64,000 nt of DNA, taken from Stenotrophomonas indicatrix. GTDB taxonomy: Bacteria; Pseudomonadota; Gammaproteobacteria; Xanthomonadales; Xanthomonadaceae. The translations under genes and the position numbers were made by a program. Positions 1 through 11,075 of the stretch are shown in pieces. Position 1 is the first letter of the stretch, and each line of letters starts with the position of its first letter. The stretch is taken from contig CP168152.1 in assembly GCA_041545745.1 (NCBI GenBank), forward strand, positions 62,001 to 126,000, given 5' to 3'. The notes under the pieces are model-generated. The model was not told where the DNA came from. It worked only from the letters and a program-made list of their open reading frames with translations, and did not search any database.

Positions 1-1244
1 CTGCGTTCCTGGGTGCAGGCAACTCCGGCCCGGGCCTGATCCCGTTCCCGTCCGAGTCGGCCGACGGCCTGCCGCACCACCGCCAGTGGACCCAGGAATT
101 CCGCGTGGAATCCAACGAATGGGGCCGCTTCGACTGGCAGGCCGGCGTCTTCTATTTCGATGAAGACGTCACCATCAACAATTTCAACTACGACTCGCTG
201 ACCCCGGGCAACCCGCAGACCGGCCACGTGGTGCAGCAGCAGCGCAACAAGGCGTGGGCGGTGTTCGCCTCGGGTGACTTCGACGTCACCGACCGCTTCA
301 AGCTGCGTGCCGGCGTGCGCTACACCCAGGACAAGAAGGACTTCAGCGCCAGCGTACTGCAGCAGACCCCGGGCGGTACGCCGGTCAGCGGCCCGTACCT
401 GGCCAACACCGACGTCAACGACGTCAGCTGGGATGTCAGCGGCGTGTACAAGCTGACCGACAACGTCAACGCTTACGCCCGCGTGGCCAAGGGTTTCCGT
501 GCGCCGTCGATCCAGGGCCGCCTGGCCTTCGCGCCGGGCCTGTCGCAGGCCGATTCGGAGAAGGTGATCTCCTACGAGGCCGGCATCAAGGCCGACCTGT
601 TCGACCGTCGCGCACGCCTGGGCTTCAGCGTGTTCCGCTACGATGTGGACGGCCAGCAGCTGATCGCCGTCGGCGGCGGCAACAACACCGCCACCCTGCT
701 CAACGCCGACAAGACCATCGGCCAGGGCGTGGAGCTGGACCTGGAGGCCTACCTGGCCGACAACGTCCTGCTGACCTTCGGCAGCAGCTACAACGACACC
801 GAGATCAAGGACAAGAACCTGGCGGTGGCGATCTGTGGCGGCGGCTGCACCATCACCGACCCGACCACGGTCATCAATGGCGGCACCTACGCGCTGGTCA
901 ACGGTAATCCGCTGCCGCAGGCACCGAAGTGGATCCACAACGCCACCCTGCGCGTGGGCTTCCCGCTCAGTGATGGCAGCGAGCTGTATGCCTACACCGA
1001 CTGGGCCTACCGCAGCGCGGTCAACTTCTTCATCTACGAGTCGCCGGAGTTCCGTGGCCGCAGCTCGCTGGAAGGTGGCCTGCGCCTGGGCTACAACTGG
1101 GATTACGGCCAGTACGACGTGGCCGTGTTCGGCCGCAACCTGACCAACCAGACCCGCGTGGTCGGCGCGATCGACTTCAACAACCTGACCGGCTTCCTCA
1201 ACGAGCCGCGGACCTGGGGCGTGGAGTTCACCGCGAAGTTCTGA
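1..1244 (+). CDS. TonB-dependent receptor, 3' part (start lies before the window)
   Basis: Outer-membrane TonB-dependent transporter that imports an unknown substrate. The frame is open from base 3 and runs about 413 codons to the TGA at 1242-1244. The missing part would hold the signal peptide, plug and first barrel strands. The visible part is typical C-terminal barrel: WTQEFRVES near the start, FKLRAGVRYTQD, VNAYARVAKGFRAPS, and the terminal strand GVEFTAKF ending in Phe, as barrel proteins of the outer membrane do. The GKGFRAPS/RAPSIQGR stretch and the 'NLTNQTRVVG' loop are common in receptors of the xanthomonad/Caulobacter type. The substrate cannot be told from this part, and no neighbour points to one. 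A strong intrinsic terminator follows. A GTG at 105 is an internal Val codon, not the start. Confidence 0.9.
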   Translation, partial: AFLGAGNSGPGLIPFPSESADGLPHHRQWTQEFRVESNEWGRFDWQAGVFYFDEDVTINNFNYDSLTPGNPQTGHVVQQQRNKAWAVFASGDFDVTDRFKLRAGVRYTQDKKDFSASVLQQTPGGTPVSGPYLANTDVNDVSWDVSGVYKLTDNVNAYARVAKGFRAPSIQGRLAFAPGLSQADSEKVISYEAGIKADLFDRRARLGFSVFRYDVDGQQLIAVGGGNNTATLLNADKTIGQGVELDLEAYLADNVLLTFGSSYNDTEIKDKNLAVAICGGGCTITDPTTVINGGTYALVNGNPLPQAPKWIHNATLRVGFPLSDGSELYAYTDWAYRSAVNFFIYESPEFRGRSSLEGGLRLGYNWDYGQYDVAVFGRNLTNQTRVVGAIDFNNLTGFLNEPRTWGVEFTAKF

Positions 1245-1270
1245 TGCGGTTGCAGCAGTGATGCAATGAA

Positions 1271-1303
1271 GAAGGGCCGGCGCAATGCCGGCCCTTCTGT
1301 TTT
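1271..1303 (+). terminator. Intrinsic terminator of the TonB receptor gene
   Basis: A perfect 11-bp stem (GAAGGGCCGGC at 1271-1281 pairing with 1287-1297) has a 5-nt loop and is followed by TGTTTT. It sits 27 bases after the stop codon. Confidence 0.85.
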
Positions 1304-1314
1304 CACCGCAAGCG

Positions 1315-1337
1315 GTAGTGCCGGCCGCTGGCCGGCA
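1315..1337 (+). repeat. SMAG-type palindrome (GTAG head)
   Basis: The GTAG head is followed by a hairpin of TGCCGGCC and GGCCGGCA around a GCT loop. This is the commonest repeat form in the window; near-identical copies lie at 32444, 32479, 39153, 55155 and 55187. It lies between the terminator of the receptor and the 3' end of the convergent phosphatase gene. Confidence 0.8.
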
Positions 1338-1357
1338 ACGTTCAATCCGGTGCGCGC

Positions 1358-2197
1358 TTACAGCGCGCTCTGCGGGCGCACCTTCAGTACCGCGTTCTCG
1401 GTGGCGCAGTCGCGGCTGGAATGCAGGCCGGCCTTGCGCGCGGCAGCGATTTCCCTGCGCGCGGCAAGCAGATCGCTGTTGAACGCCGCGCTGTCATGCA
1501 GGCGGGCTACGGCGGCGGCGCCCATGAAACGGCCTTCGAGGATGTCGCTCTGCCAGTGCACGTTGCACACCAGGCGGCTCTCGCCGTAGTTGCGGCCGCG
1601 TGCCTGAATGGCATCGGCGCGGTCCGGTGCGATCTCCGACAGGATCAATGCCCATGCCCAGCCGATCGAGGTGTGGCCGGACGGATAGGAACCGTTGCTG
1701 CGCAGCCCCTCCTCATCCTTCGGCGAGCAGGTCGGCTCGCCGTTGACCATGAACGGACGCGGGCGCTTGTACGTGTTCTTGGCAGCCTTGGTAGCCGCAC
1801 TGGCATCGATGCGGCTGCGCTCCAGCAGGCGGTACAGGGCCGGGGTCTTCACTGCATCGACGTCGATGTCGGCGGCGCAGGAAAAGTGGTTGGCGCCTTC
1901 CGGGAAGCCCAGTTCGGCATCGACACTTGCCTGGGCGAAACGCGGGCTGCCGCGCAGCGCACGTGCCTCGCGGCTGACCTGCTCATCCAGCGCGAAGGCG
2001 GCCGAGCCGGCGGCCGGTGGTGCCGGTACCAGATCGATGCTGGCCGGCACTGCGGTCTTGTCCAGGTAGCCCACGGCCTTGGTGGTGATGTTGGCTTCGA
2101 CCGCGGTCGGCTTGCTGGCGGTGGCGGCACAACCGGCCAGCGACAGCGCGATGGCCAGGCCGAGCAACGGACGGGCAGGGGGGAGGATCGACGACAT
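1358..2197 (-). CDS. Class A non-specific acid phosphatase (PAP2 family), lipoprotein
   Basis: Hydrolyses phosphomonoesters in the periplasm. All three PAP2 motif blocks are visible: K-x6-RP (KNTYKRPRP), the class A signature GSYPSGHT, and SR-x-H-x-D (SRLVCNVHWQSD). The last two carry the phosphoryl-accepting and acid/base histidines. The chosen ATG at 2197 gives 279 residues and a lipoprotein signal with LAGC, Cys at about position 23, so the enzyme is probably lipid-anchored. The open frame extends about 22 codons upstream, but that part (Arg/Gly-rich before the hydrophobic stretch) does not look like protein. The gene stands alone. It is oriented toward the receptor gene and divergent from the alpha/beta-hydrolase at 2431. 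Confidence 0.88.
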   Translation of the reverse strand: MSSILPPARPLLGLAIALSLAGCAATASKPTAVEANITTKAVGYLDKTAVPASIDLVPAPPAAGSAAFALDEQVSREARALRGSPRFAQASVDAELGFPEGANHFSCAADIDVDAVKTPALYRLLERSRIDASAATKAAKNTYKRPRPFMVNGEPTCSPKDEEGLRSNGSYPSGHTSIGWAWALILSEIAPDRADAIQARGRNYGESRLVCNVHWQSDILEGRFMGAAAVARLHDSAAFNSDLLAARREIAAARKAGLHSSRDCATENAVLKVRPQSAL

Positions 2198-2430
2198 GGG
2201 CAGACTCGGGCTGGGAACTCGCCGGCCATGATCGCAGCCTCGATTGCCGGCCGCAGCGTCCATCGGTCATACGGCCAGACCCGGCATGGTCAGCCGCTGG
2301 GCGATGAAAACAGTCATCAAGTGTCGGCAATCTGCCGAATCCGGGCGCAGCGCACGGACTTTCACGCGCTGCCGCCATGAGCATCAGGTCACAGCCGGGC
2401 CGGGGGGATCCGCTGAAAGGGAGAGAAGCG

Positions 2431-3309
2431 ATGCGCAGCACCGCAACAGGAAGTACCGTCCTGGCCCTGGTCCTGGGGCTGGCGACCGCCCCGGCGCAGG
2501 CTGCCGATGTCTACGGCGTGGCCTTCGTGCATGGCACCGGCGCGCAGACCAATGCCACGCAGGACTACTGGCAGCCGGCGATCATCGACACCGTCCGCCA
2601 AGGCCTGCCGAACAGCAGCAATTACGTGGTCATCAACTGCGACTTCACCCAGTACATGTGGAAGCCGGAAGCGGCCGGCTGCCTGGCCAACCAGCTCACC
2701 GGCTTCATCGACAGCCGTGGCATCACCCAGCTGGTGGTGGTCACCCACTCCAACGGCGGCAACGTGATGCGCTGGATCCTGTCCAACCCAACGTACGACA
2801 GCCGCTACCCGAAGATCATCAACCGGGTGCGCAAGGTCACTGCGCTGGCGCCCTCGTCGGCAGGTACGCCGCTGGCCGACGCCGTGCTCAACGGCAATAC
2901 CTTCGAAACCTCGCTGGGTTGGCTGCTGGGCTACAAGAGCGATGCCGTGCGCATGCAGCAGGTGGGACACATGGCCACCTACAACGCGCAGAACCTGTAC
3001 GGCACCGCCGGCCGCCCGGCCCTGCCCAAGCCGTTCCGCGCGGTGGTCGGCAGCGACGTCGAATCGGCGGTGTGGGACAGCAACAGCTACTGCGGTGGCT
3101 ATGCCGCCAATGTCGGCCTGGAGTTCACCCAGAACTGGCTGTCGTCATGCTCGGACGGTTTCCTGGAATGCAGCAGCCAGAAGGCAGCCGGCACCCCGTG
3201 GTTCACCGACAAAGCGCGCACCCAGGGCGCCGAGCCGCTCAGCCACAACCAGAGCCGACGGGAGTGCTTCGGCCTCGGCACCATCCTGCGCAACGACCTG
3301 ACCCAGTGA
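2431..3309 (+). CDS. Secreted alpha/beta-hydrolase (lipase/esterase-like)
   Basis: Probable exported serine hydrolase of 292 residues; substrate unknown. A signal peptide of about 23 residues ends TAPAQA. Two lipase-fold marks are visible: an oxyanion-type FVHGTGAQ strand-turn near the start of the mature protein, and the nucleophile elbow VVTHSNGGN, a T-H-S-N-G variant of G-x-S-x-G. At least eight Cys follow (NCDF, GCLAN, YCGG, SSCSDGFLECSS, RECFG), which suits a disulfide-bonded periplasmic or secreted protein. The start at 2431 is chosen because GGGAGAG precedes it and the signal peptide begins there; an ATG at 2377 lacks a ribosome site. The next gene starts 11 bases after the stop, so the two probably form an operon. 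Confidence 0.7.
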   Translation: MRSTATGSTVLALVLGLATAPAQAADVYGVAFVHGTGAQTNATQDYWQPAIIDTVRQGLPNSSNYVVINCDFTQYMWKPEAAGCLANQLTGFIDSRGITQLVVVTHSNGGNVMRWILSNPTYDSRYPKIINRVRKVTALAPSSAGTPLADAVLNGNTFETSLGWLLGYKSDAVRMQQVGHMATYNAQNLYGTAGRPALPKPFRAVVGSDVESAVWDSNSYCGGYAANVGLEFTQNWLSSCSDGFLECSSQKAAGTPWFTDKARTQGAEPLSHNQSRRECFGLGTILRNDLTQ

Positions 3310-3320
3310 GGGAGATGACC

Positions 3321-4520
3321 ATGACGATCCATTCCACCCTGCTGGCTGCCGCCGTGCTGGCGGTCCTTTCCACCGCATCGGCGCAGGCCGCGCAGCCGAT
3401 GCGCGTGGCCGCTGGCGACCAGATTCCTGCCGGACTGGTTGCCGCGCCGCTGCCGGCCGATGAAAGCGAGCACGCGCCGCTGGCCTTCGCCTGGGCACTG
3501 GACCCGGCGCAATCACTGCAGGCCCCCGGTCCCCAGGCCGCCATCAGCCGCAGCTACTGGCAGCAGGTCGATGGTGCCGAGCTGCAGCGCGGCCTGGAAC
3601 TGCCACTGAGCGCACCGGATGCGGTGATCCAGCTCAGCCCGGCGCCGGGCGCGCGGGCGCTGCCGGCCAGCTCGCTGCAGGTACGTGATCCGGCGGGGCG
3701 CAGCAGCGTTGCGCGCAGTGTCGATGCACGCCAGCTGCAGGATGCGGGCATGCCGGTCGGCGATGGCAGCAGCATGCTGCGCACCGGTACCACCAGCGCA
3801 GCTGGCGCCTACCGCCTGCAGAGTGCGCAGGCGCAGGGCCGCTATGTGGTGCAGGTGCTGGAGCCCAACAGCCCGCTGCGGCTGGAAGTGCAGGCCAGCC
3901 AGGCGCAGGTGCTGGCCGGTGGCAACGTGCAGCTGCAGGCGCGTCTGCTGGAAGACGGTGCCAGCGCGGCGTCGTTGCGCGCGCGGCGTGGCAGCCTCGG
4001 CGGTGAAGCGCTGCTGGTCGCACCCGATGGCCGCAGTTGGCCGCAGCGGCTGCTGCGTACCACCGATGGCAGCCTGCGTGCACAGGTAAGGATTCCGACC
4101 GAGGCCAGCAACGCACAGGGCCTGTGGGAACTGCAGGTGTTCGCCCAGGCCGATGGCGTGCTGCGCGATGGCAAGGTCGCCTTCGCGGTGGCCAGGCCGA
4201 CCGCCCGCTTCGTTGGCCAGGCCATGCCTGATCCGGCCAGCCGCCAGGTAAGCCTGCCGCTGCAGGTGGCCGCCGCCGGCCGTTACGAGGCGCGCGGCAC
4301 CCTGTATGCCACCGCGGCCAACGGCCAGTTGCAGCCGGTGGCGCAGGCCCATGCTGCAGCGTGGTTCGATGGCCCGGGTCGCGGTGTGCTGGTGCTGCCC
4401 TTCGACCAGGCCGCGTTGCCTGCCGGCTTCGGTGCGCCCTATGAACTGCGCGACCTGCAGCTGCAGGACCAGAGCCGGATGGCCCCGATCGAGTTGCGCG
4501 CGCTGGCGTTGCGGTTCTGA
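3321..4520 (+). CDS. Secreted DUF4785-like protein
   Basis: A 399-residue exported protein of unknown function. A signal peptide of about 20 residues (VLSTASAQA) is followed by a beta-rich, Ala/Gln-rich protein with no enzymatic motif visible. Segments such as VQVLEPNSPLRLEVQ and ANGQLQPVAQAHAAAWFDG suggest tandem immunoglobulin-like domains, and the overall plan resembles DUF4785 proteins of Legionella and xanthomonads; that family link is from memory. The ATG at 3321 has GGAG six bases upstream; another ATG at 3315 is too close to it. The gene directly follows the hydrolase at 2431 and probably shares its transcript, so it may act as a partner, chaperone or surface cofactor of that enzyme (inference). 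Confidence 0.55.
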   Translation: MTIHSTLLAAAVLAVLSTASAQAAQPMRVAAGDQIPAGLVAAPLPADESEHAPLAFAWALDPAQSLQAPGPQAAISRSYWQQVDGAELQRGLELPLSAPDAVIQLSPAPGARALPASSLQVRDPAGRSSVARSVDARQLQDAGMPVGDGSSMLRTGTTSAAGAYRLQSAQAQGRYVVQVLEPNSPLRLEVQASQAQVLAGGNVQLQARLLEDGASAASLRARRGSLGGEALLVAPDGRSWPQRLLRTTDGSLRAQVRIPTEASNAQGLWELQVFAQADGVLRDGKVAFAVARPTARFVGQAMPDPASRQVSLPLQVAAAGRYEARGTLYATAANGQLQPVAQAHAAAWFDGPGRGVLVLPFDQAALPAGFGAPYELRDLQLQDQSRMAPIELRALALRF

Positions 4521-4528
4521 AGCAAGGC

Positions 4529-4556
4529 GTGGCGGGCCGGACGTCCGGCCCGCCAC
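4529..4556. terminator. Bidirectional terminator hairpin between convergent genes
   Basis: A 28-bp perfect palindrome centred at 4542/4543 (arms GTGGCGGGCCGGAC) fills the gap between the stop of the DUF4785-like gene and the stop of the convergent ABC ATPase gene. There is no long T run on either side, so it may rely on the stem alone. Confidence 0.65.
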
Positions 4557-4566
4557 AGATGGGCTT

Positions 4567-5421
4567 TCACCCCGCGTACGCGGTCAGCCGCCCTTCCTGT
4601 TCCACCACCGTGATCGCGCCGCCGAACACGGCCGACAGCGGTTCGTCGCACAGCAGCTCGGCGCGCGCACCATCGGCCAGTACGCGACCGTCGCGCAGCA
4701 GCACCACCCGCTCGATCTCGGGAATCACTTCTTCGATGTGGTGGGTGACCAGCACCAGAGTGATGCCCTGCTGCGCAAGCACGCGCATTGTGGCGATCAA
4801 CTGCTGGCGGGCCACCAGGTCCAGGCCGGTGGAGGGTTCATCCAGCAGCAGCGCCTGTGGCCGGTTGACCAGCGCGCGGGCGATCAGCACGCGGCGGGTC
4901 TCGCCGGCCGACAGTTCGGCGTAGGCACGCTCACGCAGGCCCGACGCACCGGTCATCGCCAGGGTCTCGCCCACCCGCACGCGCATGTCGGCGGTGACCT
5001 CGCGGAAGGCCGGCACCATGTAGCTGGCGAAGAACCCCGACAGCACCGCCTGCTCCACCGTCAGCCCCGGCATGTCGGCCAGGTTGCTGCTGAGGTCGCC
5101 GGTGACGATGCCCAGCTGCGAACGCAGCCGGTCGACCTGCCAGCGGTTCTGCCCCAGCACCTTCACCGCCACCGTGCCGTCGGCCTGCGCCAGCGGATAC
5201 AGCTCGCGGGTGATCAGTTTGATGAAGGTGGACTTGCCACAGCCATTGGGGCCGAGCAGGGCGGTGTGCTGGCCCTGCGCGATGCGCAGGCTCAGCCCGT
5301 GCAGGACCTTCACCTGGCCGCGCATCACGCTGGCGCGGTCCAGTTCGATCAAGGGCGGCAGGTCCCCGGCGGATGGGGCAGGGTCTACGGCGCGGATGCG
5401 CGGATCAAGGCTCGACAACAC
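4567..5421 (-). CDS. ABC transporter ATP-binding protein (orphan)
   Basis: ATPase subunit of an ABC system of unknown substrate, about 284 residues. Walker A is GPNGCGKST (residues 57-65), the Q-loop region follows, the signature is LSAGETRRV, Walker B is ALLLDEPSTGLD and the switch is LVTHHIEE. A single nucleotide-binding domain is present with no permease or binding protein beside it, so it either pairs with a permease elsewhere or has a non-transport role. The two-part ATPases of the ModF/PhnC/ZnuC kind look closest in sequence flavour. The start is uncertain: GTG at 5421 follows GGGGA; a TTG at 5490 would add 23 residues that do not look conserved. The gene is divergent from the desaturase at 5541. 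Confidence 0.85.
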   Translation of the reverse strand: MLSSLDPRIRAVDPAPSAGDLPPLIELDRASVMRGQVKVLHGLSLRIAQGQHTALLGPNGCGKSTFIKLITRELYPLAQADGTVAVKVLGQNRWQVDRLRSQLGIVTGDLSSNLADMPGLTVEQAVLSGFFASYMVPAFREVTADMRVRVGETLAMTGASGLRERAYAELSAGETRRVLIARALVNRPQALLLDEPSTGLDLVARQQLIATMRVLAQQGITLVLVTHHIEEVIPEIERVVLLRDGRVLADGARAELLCDEPLSAVFGGAITVVEQEGRLTAYAG

Positions 5422-5540
5422 GGGTCCCCAACTGTGAACGAAGCCACGGAATGGCGCTGCCAATCCAGCGGTGCAAGGTGCAGTTTGCAACGCAAGCGCC
5501 CATGATGTCTTCCATACCTGTGTCGCTCTGGAGAGCCGCC

Positions 5541-6743
5541 ATGTCTGATGCCCTGATGTCCCTGCTGACCGGTGGCGTGCTGGGCCTGGGCTGGTGGCAG
5601 CTGGCCCTGGTGCTGCTGGTCTTCACCCAGCTCACGATCTTCTCGGTCACCCTCTACCTGCACCGCAGCCAGGCGCACCGCGGCGTGGACTTCCACCCGA
5701 TGGTCGCGCACTTCTTCCGCTTCTGGACCTGGCTGACCACCTCGATGATCACCAAGGAGTGGGTGGCGATCCATCGCAAGCACCACGCCAAGGTGGAAAC
5801 CGAGGACGACCCGCACAGCCCGGTCACCCGTGGCATCGGCCAGGTGTTCTGGCGCGGCGTGGAGCTGTACCGCGAAGCACGCGGCATGCGTGAAGACATC
5901 GAACAGTATGGTCGCGGCACGCCGGACGACGCGATCGAGCGCCGCCTGTACACCCCCTATGCCACCTTCGGCCCGGTGCTGCTGTTTGCGATCAACACGG
6001 TGCTGTTCGGCCTGCCGGGCATCGCCCTGTGGGCGATCCAGATGGCGTGGATTCCGTTCTGGGCCGCCGGCGTGGTCAATGGCCTGGGCCACTGGTGGGG
6101 CTACCGCAACTACGAATCGGCCGACACCTCCACCAACCTCACCCCATGGGCGTTCTGGATTGGTGGCGAAGAACTGCACAACAACCACCATGCGTTCCCC
6201 AGCTCGGCGCGCTTTGCGATGCGGCGCTGGGAGTTCGACATCGGCTGGAGCGCGATCCGCCTGTTGCAGGCAGTGCGCCTGGCCAAGGTACTGCGGGTGG
6301 CGCCGGCCATGGACGTACGCCCGAACATCGCCGTGCCCGACGCTGACACCCTGAAAGCCCTGTTGTCGCATCGCTTCCAGGCGATGACCGACTACCAGCG
6401 CAACGTGTTCATGCCGGCATTGCGCGAGGAAGCACGACACGCCGGTGCCAAGCTGCGCCGGTTGCTGCCGCGCAGGCTGCGTCGTGGCCTGGTCAACGAC
6501 GGCCGCTGGTTGAAGCCGGACAGCCGCGCGCAGCTCAGCGAATGGGTCGCCCAGCGCCCGCGCATCCGTACCCTGGTGGAATATCGCGCGCGCCTGGCAA
6601 CGCTGCTGGAAGCGCGTGGCCACGATGCCGCCGAGCGCCTGCGTCAACTGCAGGCCTGGTGCCGCGAGGCCGAGGAAAGCGGCATTGCCGCGCTGCAGGC
6701 CTATGCCGCGCGACTGAAGGGTTACACCCTGGTGGGCGGATGA
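5541..6743 (+). CDS. Membrane fatty acid desaturase (delta-9 acyl type)
   Basis: Introduces a double bond into acyl chains in the inner membrane, adjusting membrane fluidity. Length is 400 residues. The three histidine boxes that bind the di-iron centre are present: HRSQAH, HRKHHAK and HNNHHAF. Hydrophobic segments surround them (WWQLALVLLVFTQLTIFSV, ATFGPVLLFAINTVLFGL). The C-terminal ~130 residues are hydrophilic and Arg-rich, an extension beyond the desaturase core. The start at 5541 follows CTGGAGAG; open frame upstream of it lacks any protein character. Its stop overlaps the start of the EF-hand gene (ATGA), so the two are translationally coupled. Confidence 0.9.
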   Translation: MSDALMSLLTGGVLGLGWWQLALVLLVFTQLTIFSVTLYLHRSQAHRGVDFHPMVAHFFRFWTWLTTSMITKEWVAIHRKHHAKVETEDDPHSPVTRGIGQVFWRGVELYREARGMREDIEQYGRGTPDDAIERRLYTPYATFGPVLLFAINTVLFGLPGIALWAIQMAWIPFWAAGVVNGLGHWWGYRNYESADTSTNLTPWAFWIGGEELHNNHHAFPSSARFAMRRWEFDIGWSAIRLLQAVRLAKVLRVAPAMDVRPNIAVPDADTLKALLSHRFQAMTDYQRNVFMPALREEARHAGAKLRRLLPRRLRRGLVNDGRWLKPDSRAQLSEWVAQRPRIRTLVEYRARLATLLEARGHDAAERLRQLQAWCREAEESGIAALQAYAARLKGYTLVGG

Positions 6744-7075
6744 GGGCTGCGCTGACGGTGTTGTTGCTGGTCGCCGTGTGGGCGCCTGCCGCGCAGGCCC
6801 AGGTCAGCGACACCGCCAGCTACCTGCAGCGCATGGACAGCGACGGCGATGGCAAGGTCAGTGAAGCCGAGTACCTGCAGTGGATGCTGTACGCCTTCGA
6901 TCGCATGGATCGCAACGGCGATGGCGTGCTGACCGCCGATGAGCTGCCCGGCGGCAAGGGCAGGGCCATTACCCGCGAACAGCAGCGGCAGACCATCGTG
7001 CAGCGCTTCCACAAGCAGGACGCCAACGGTGATGGGTTCCTGGATGCGCGGGAACTGGCTGCACCGCCACGCTGA
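6740..7075 (+). CDS. Small exported EF-hand calcium-binding protein
   Basis: A 111-residue protein with a signal peptide (ending about APAAQA) and three canonical 12-residue EF-hand loops: DSDGDGKVSEAE, DRNGDGVLTADE and DANGDGFLDARE. All carry Asp/Asn at positions 1, 3, 5 and Glu at 12, so each should bind Ca2+ in the periplasm. Its ATG overlaps the stop of the desaturase gene by ATGA, so expression is tied to that gene. Family members are widespread in xanthomonads without a defined role; a calcium sensor or buffer at the envelope is the most that can be inferred. Confidence 0.85.
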   Translation: MRAALTVLLLVAVWAPAAQAQVSDTASYLQRMDSDGDGKVSEAEYLQWMLYAFDRMDRNGDGVLTADELPGGKGRAITREQQRQTIVQRFHKQDANGDGFLDARELAAPPR

Positions 7076-7094
7076 GCGGGCATAGAATCGTCCC

Positions 7095-7907
7095 ATGCCC
7101 GAACTGCCCGAAGTAGAAACCACCCGCCGTGGCCTGGCGCCACACCTGCAGGGCCGCCGCGTGCATGGGGTGATCCTGCGCCGTGCCGACCTGCGTTGGC
7201 CGATTTCACTGGAAGTGGCCGAGCTGCTGCCCGGCCAGCGCATCGAAGACGTGCGCCGCCGCGCCAAGTACCTGCTGCTGGATACCGCCATCGGCAGCGC
7301 CGTGCTGCACCTGGGCATGTCCGGAAGCCTGCGCGTGCTGCCCGGCGACACCCCGCTGCGTGCCCACGACCATGTGGACATCAGCCTGGACAATGGCCGC
7401 CTGCTGCGCTTCAACGACCCGCGTCGCTTCGGCAGCCTGCTCTGGCAACCGGCCGGCGAGGTGCATCCGCTGCTGCAGGGGCTGGGCCCGGAACCGCTGG
7501 ATGAAGCCTTCGACGGCGACTACCTGTTCGCCCGCAGCCGCGGCCGTAGCGCATCGGTGAAGACTTTCCTGATGGACCAGGCAGTGGTGGTCGGCGTGGG
7601 CAACATCTACGCGGCCGAGAGCCTGTTCAAGGCCGGCATCAGCCCGCTGCGCGAAGCTGGCAAGGTCACCCGCGAGCGCTACCGGCGGCTGGCCACGGCA
7701 GTGAAGGAAACGCTGGACTACGCGATCACCCGTGGTGGCACCACCCTGCGTGATTTCATCAGCCCCGACGGCGCCCCGGGCTACTTCGAGCAGGAGCTGC
7801 TGGTCTATGGCCGCGATGGCCTGCCGTGTCCCAGCTGCGGCCGCCCGCTCAAGCACGCGATGATCGGCCAGCGGGCCAGCGTGTGGTGCAGCCGCTGCCA
7901 GCGCTGA
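7095..7907 (+). CDS. mutM: Formamidopyrimidine-DNA glycosylase
   Basis: Excises 8-oxoguanine and other oxidised purines and then nicks the abasic site. The protein has 270 residues, the family's usual length. The N-terminal Pro nucleophile and Glu are in [14 protein letters not shown], the conserved Lys is in RRRAKYLLL (about residue 58), and the C-terminal zinc finger has the exact CxxC-x16-CxxC spacing (CPSCGRP ... WCSRCQR). The start codon is fixed because Pro2 must be exposed. It begins 19 bases after the EF-hand gene and could be read from the same transcript. Confidence 0.97.
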   Translation: MPELPEVETTRRGLAPHLQGRRVHGVILRRADLRWPISLEVAELLPGQRIEDVRRRAKYLLLDTAIGSAVLHLGMSGSLRVLPGDTPLRAHDHVDISLDNGRLLRFNDPRRFGSLLWQPAGEVHPLLQGLGPEPLDEAFDGDYLFARSRGRSASVKTFLMDQAVVVGVGNIYAAESLFKAGISPLREAGKVTRERYRRLATAVKETLDYAITRGGTTLRDFISPDGAPGYFEQELLVYGRDGLPCPSCGRPLKHAMIGQRASVWCSRCQR

Positions 7908-7975
7908 ACGTCTTCATGTGCTGCACACGCGCAGCGCTATAGTCCAGCCAACATCCGCTGCGGGGGGCGTTGGCG

Positions 7976-8542
7976 ATGGACGAAGGCCCGGATATCACCG
8001 TCTGGCTGGATGCTGCGCGCGGCGGCGACCGCGCCGCGCTCGACCGGGTGCTGACCACTCTGTACCAGGAACTGCACAGCATGGCCCGGCGGCAGCTGGC
8101 CGGGCAGCAGGGGCGCACCCTGGATGCGACTTCGCTGGTCCACGAGTCCTACCTGAAGCTGCTGGGCAGCCGCGGTGCGGCGCGCTTCGAGGACCGTGCG
8201 CACTTCTTCGCCTATGCAGCCTCGGCGATGCGCAGCGTGGTCGTCGATTACGCGCGCAACCGGCTGGCGCGCAAGCGCGGTGGCGACCTCAAGCGGGTGG
8301 CCGAGATTCCCGAGAACAGCAGCAGCGGCGTGCGCCTGGACGAGGATCTGCTGGCCCTCGATGTTGCGTTGGAGCGCCTGCAGGCCGTCGATGCGCACCT
8401 GGCCAAGGTCGTGGAGCTGCGCTATTTCGCCGGTTTGTCCGAGCTGGAGATCGCCGAACTGAGCCAGCGCTCGGAACGCAGCATCCGCCGTGACTGGCAG
8501 AAGGCGCGGCTGTTCCTGCTGGCCGCGATGCGCAGCGACTGA
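7976..8542 (+). CDS. ECF-like RNA polymerase sigma factor
   Basis: Redirects RNA polymerase to a small set of promoters. Length is 188 residues. Region 2 is visible in LVHESYLKLLGS ... FFAYAASAMRSVVVDYARNR and region 4 in VVELRYFAGLSELEIAELSQRSERSIRRDW, a helix-turn-helix. The sequence is of the class often called TIGR02999 (family recalled, not searched), which in xanthomonads and planctomycetes tends to sit beside Ser/Thr kinases. The ATG at 7976 follows a G-rich CGGGGGGCG; a TTG two codons upstream is less likely. The kinase gene begins 20 bases after the stop. No anti-sigma gene is adjacent, so control by the kinase is a reasonable inference. Confidence 0.88.
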   Translation: MDEGPDITVWLDAARGGDRAALDRVLTTLYQELHSMARRQLAGQQGRTLDATSLVHESYLKLLGSRGAARFEDRAHFFAYAASAMRSVVVDYARNRLARKRGGDLKRVAEIPENSSSGVRLDEDLLALDVALERLQAVDAHLAKVVELRYFAGLSELEIAELSQRSERSIRRDWQKARLFLLAAMRSD

Positions 8543-8561
8543 GTCGTCGCCGCCCCTTATC

Positions 8562-11027
<2,466 letters not shown>

Positions 11028-11075
11028 CGTTTGTCTGCCTATGATGGCCGACCTTCCCTTTGCTCCCGCGCCTGC

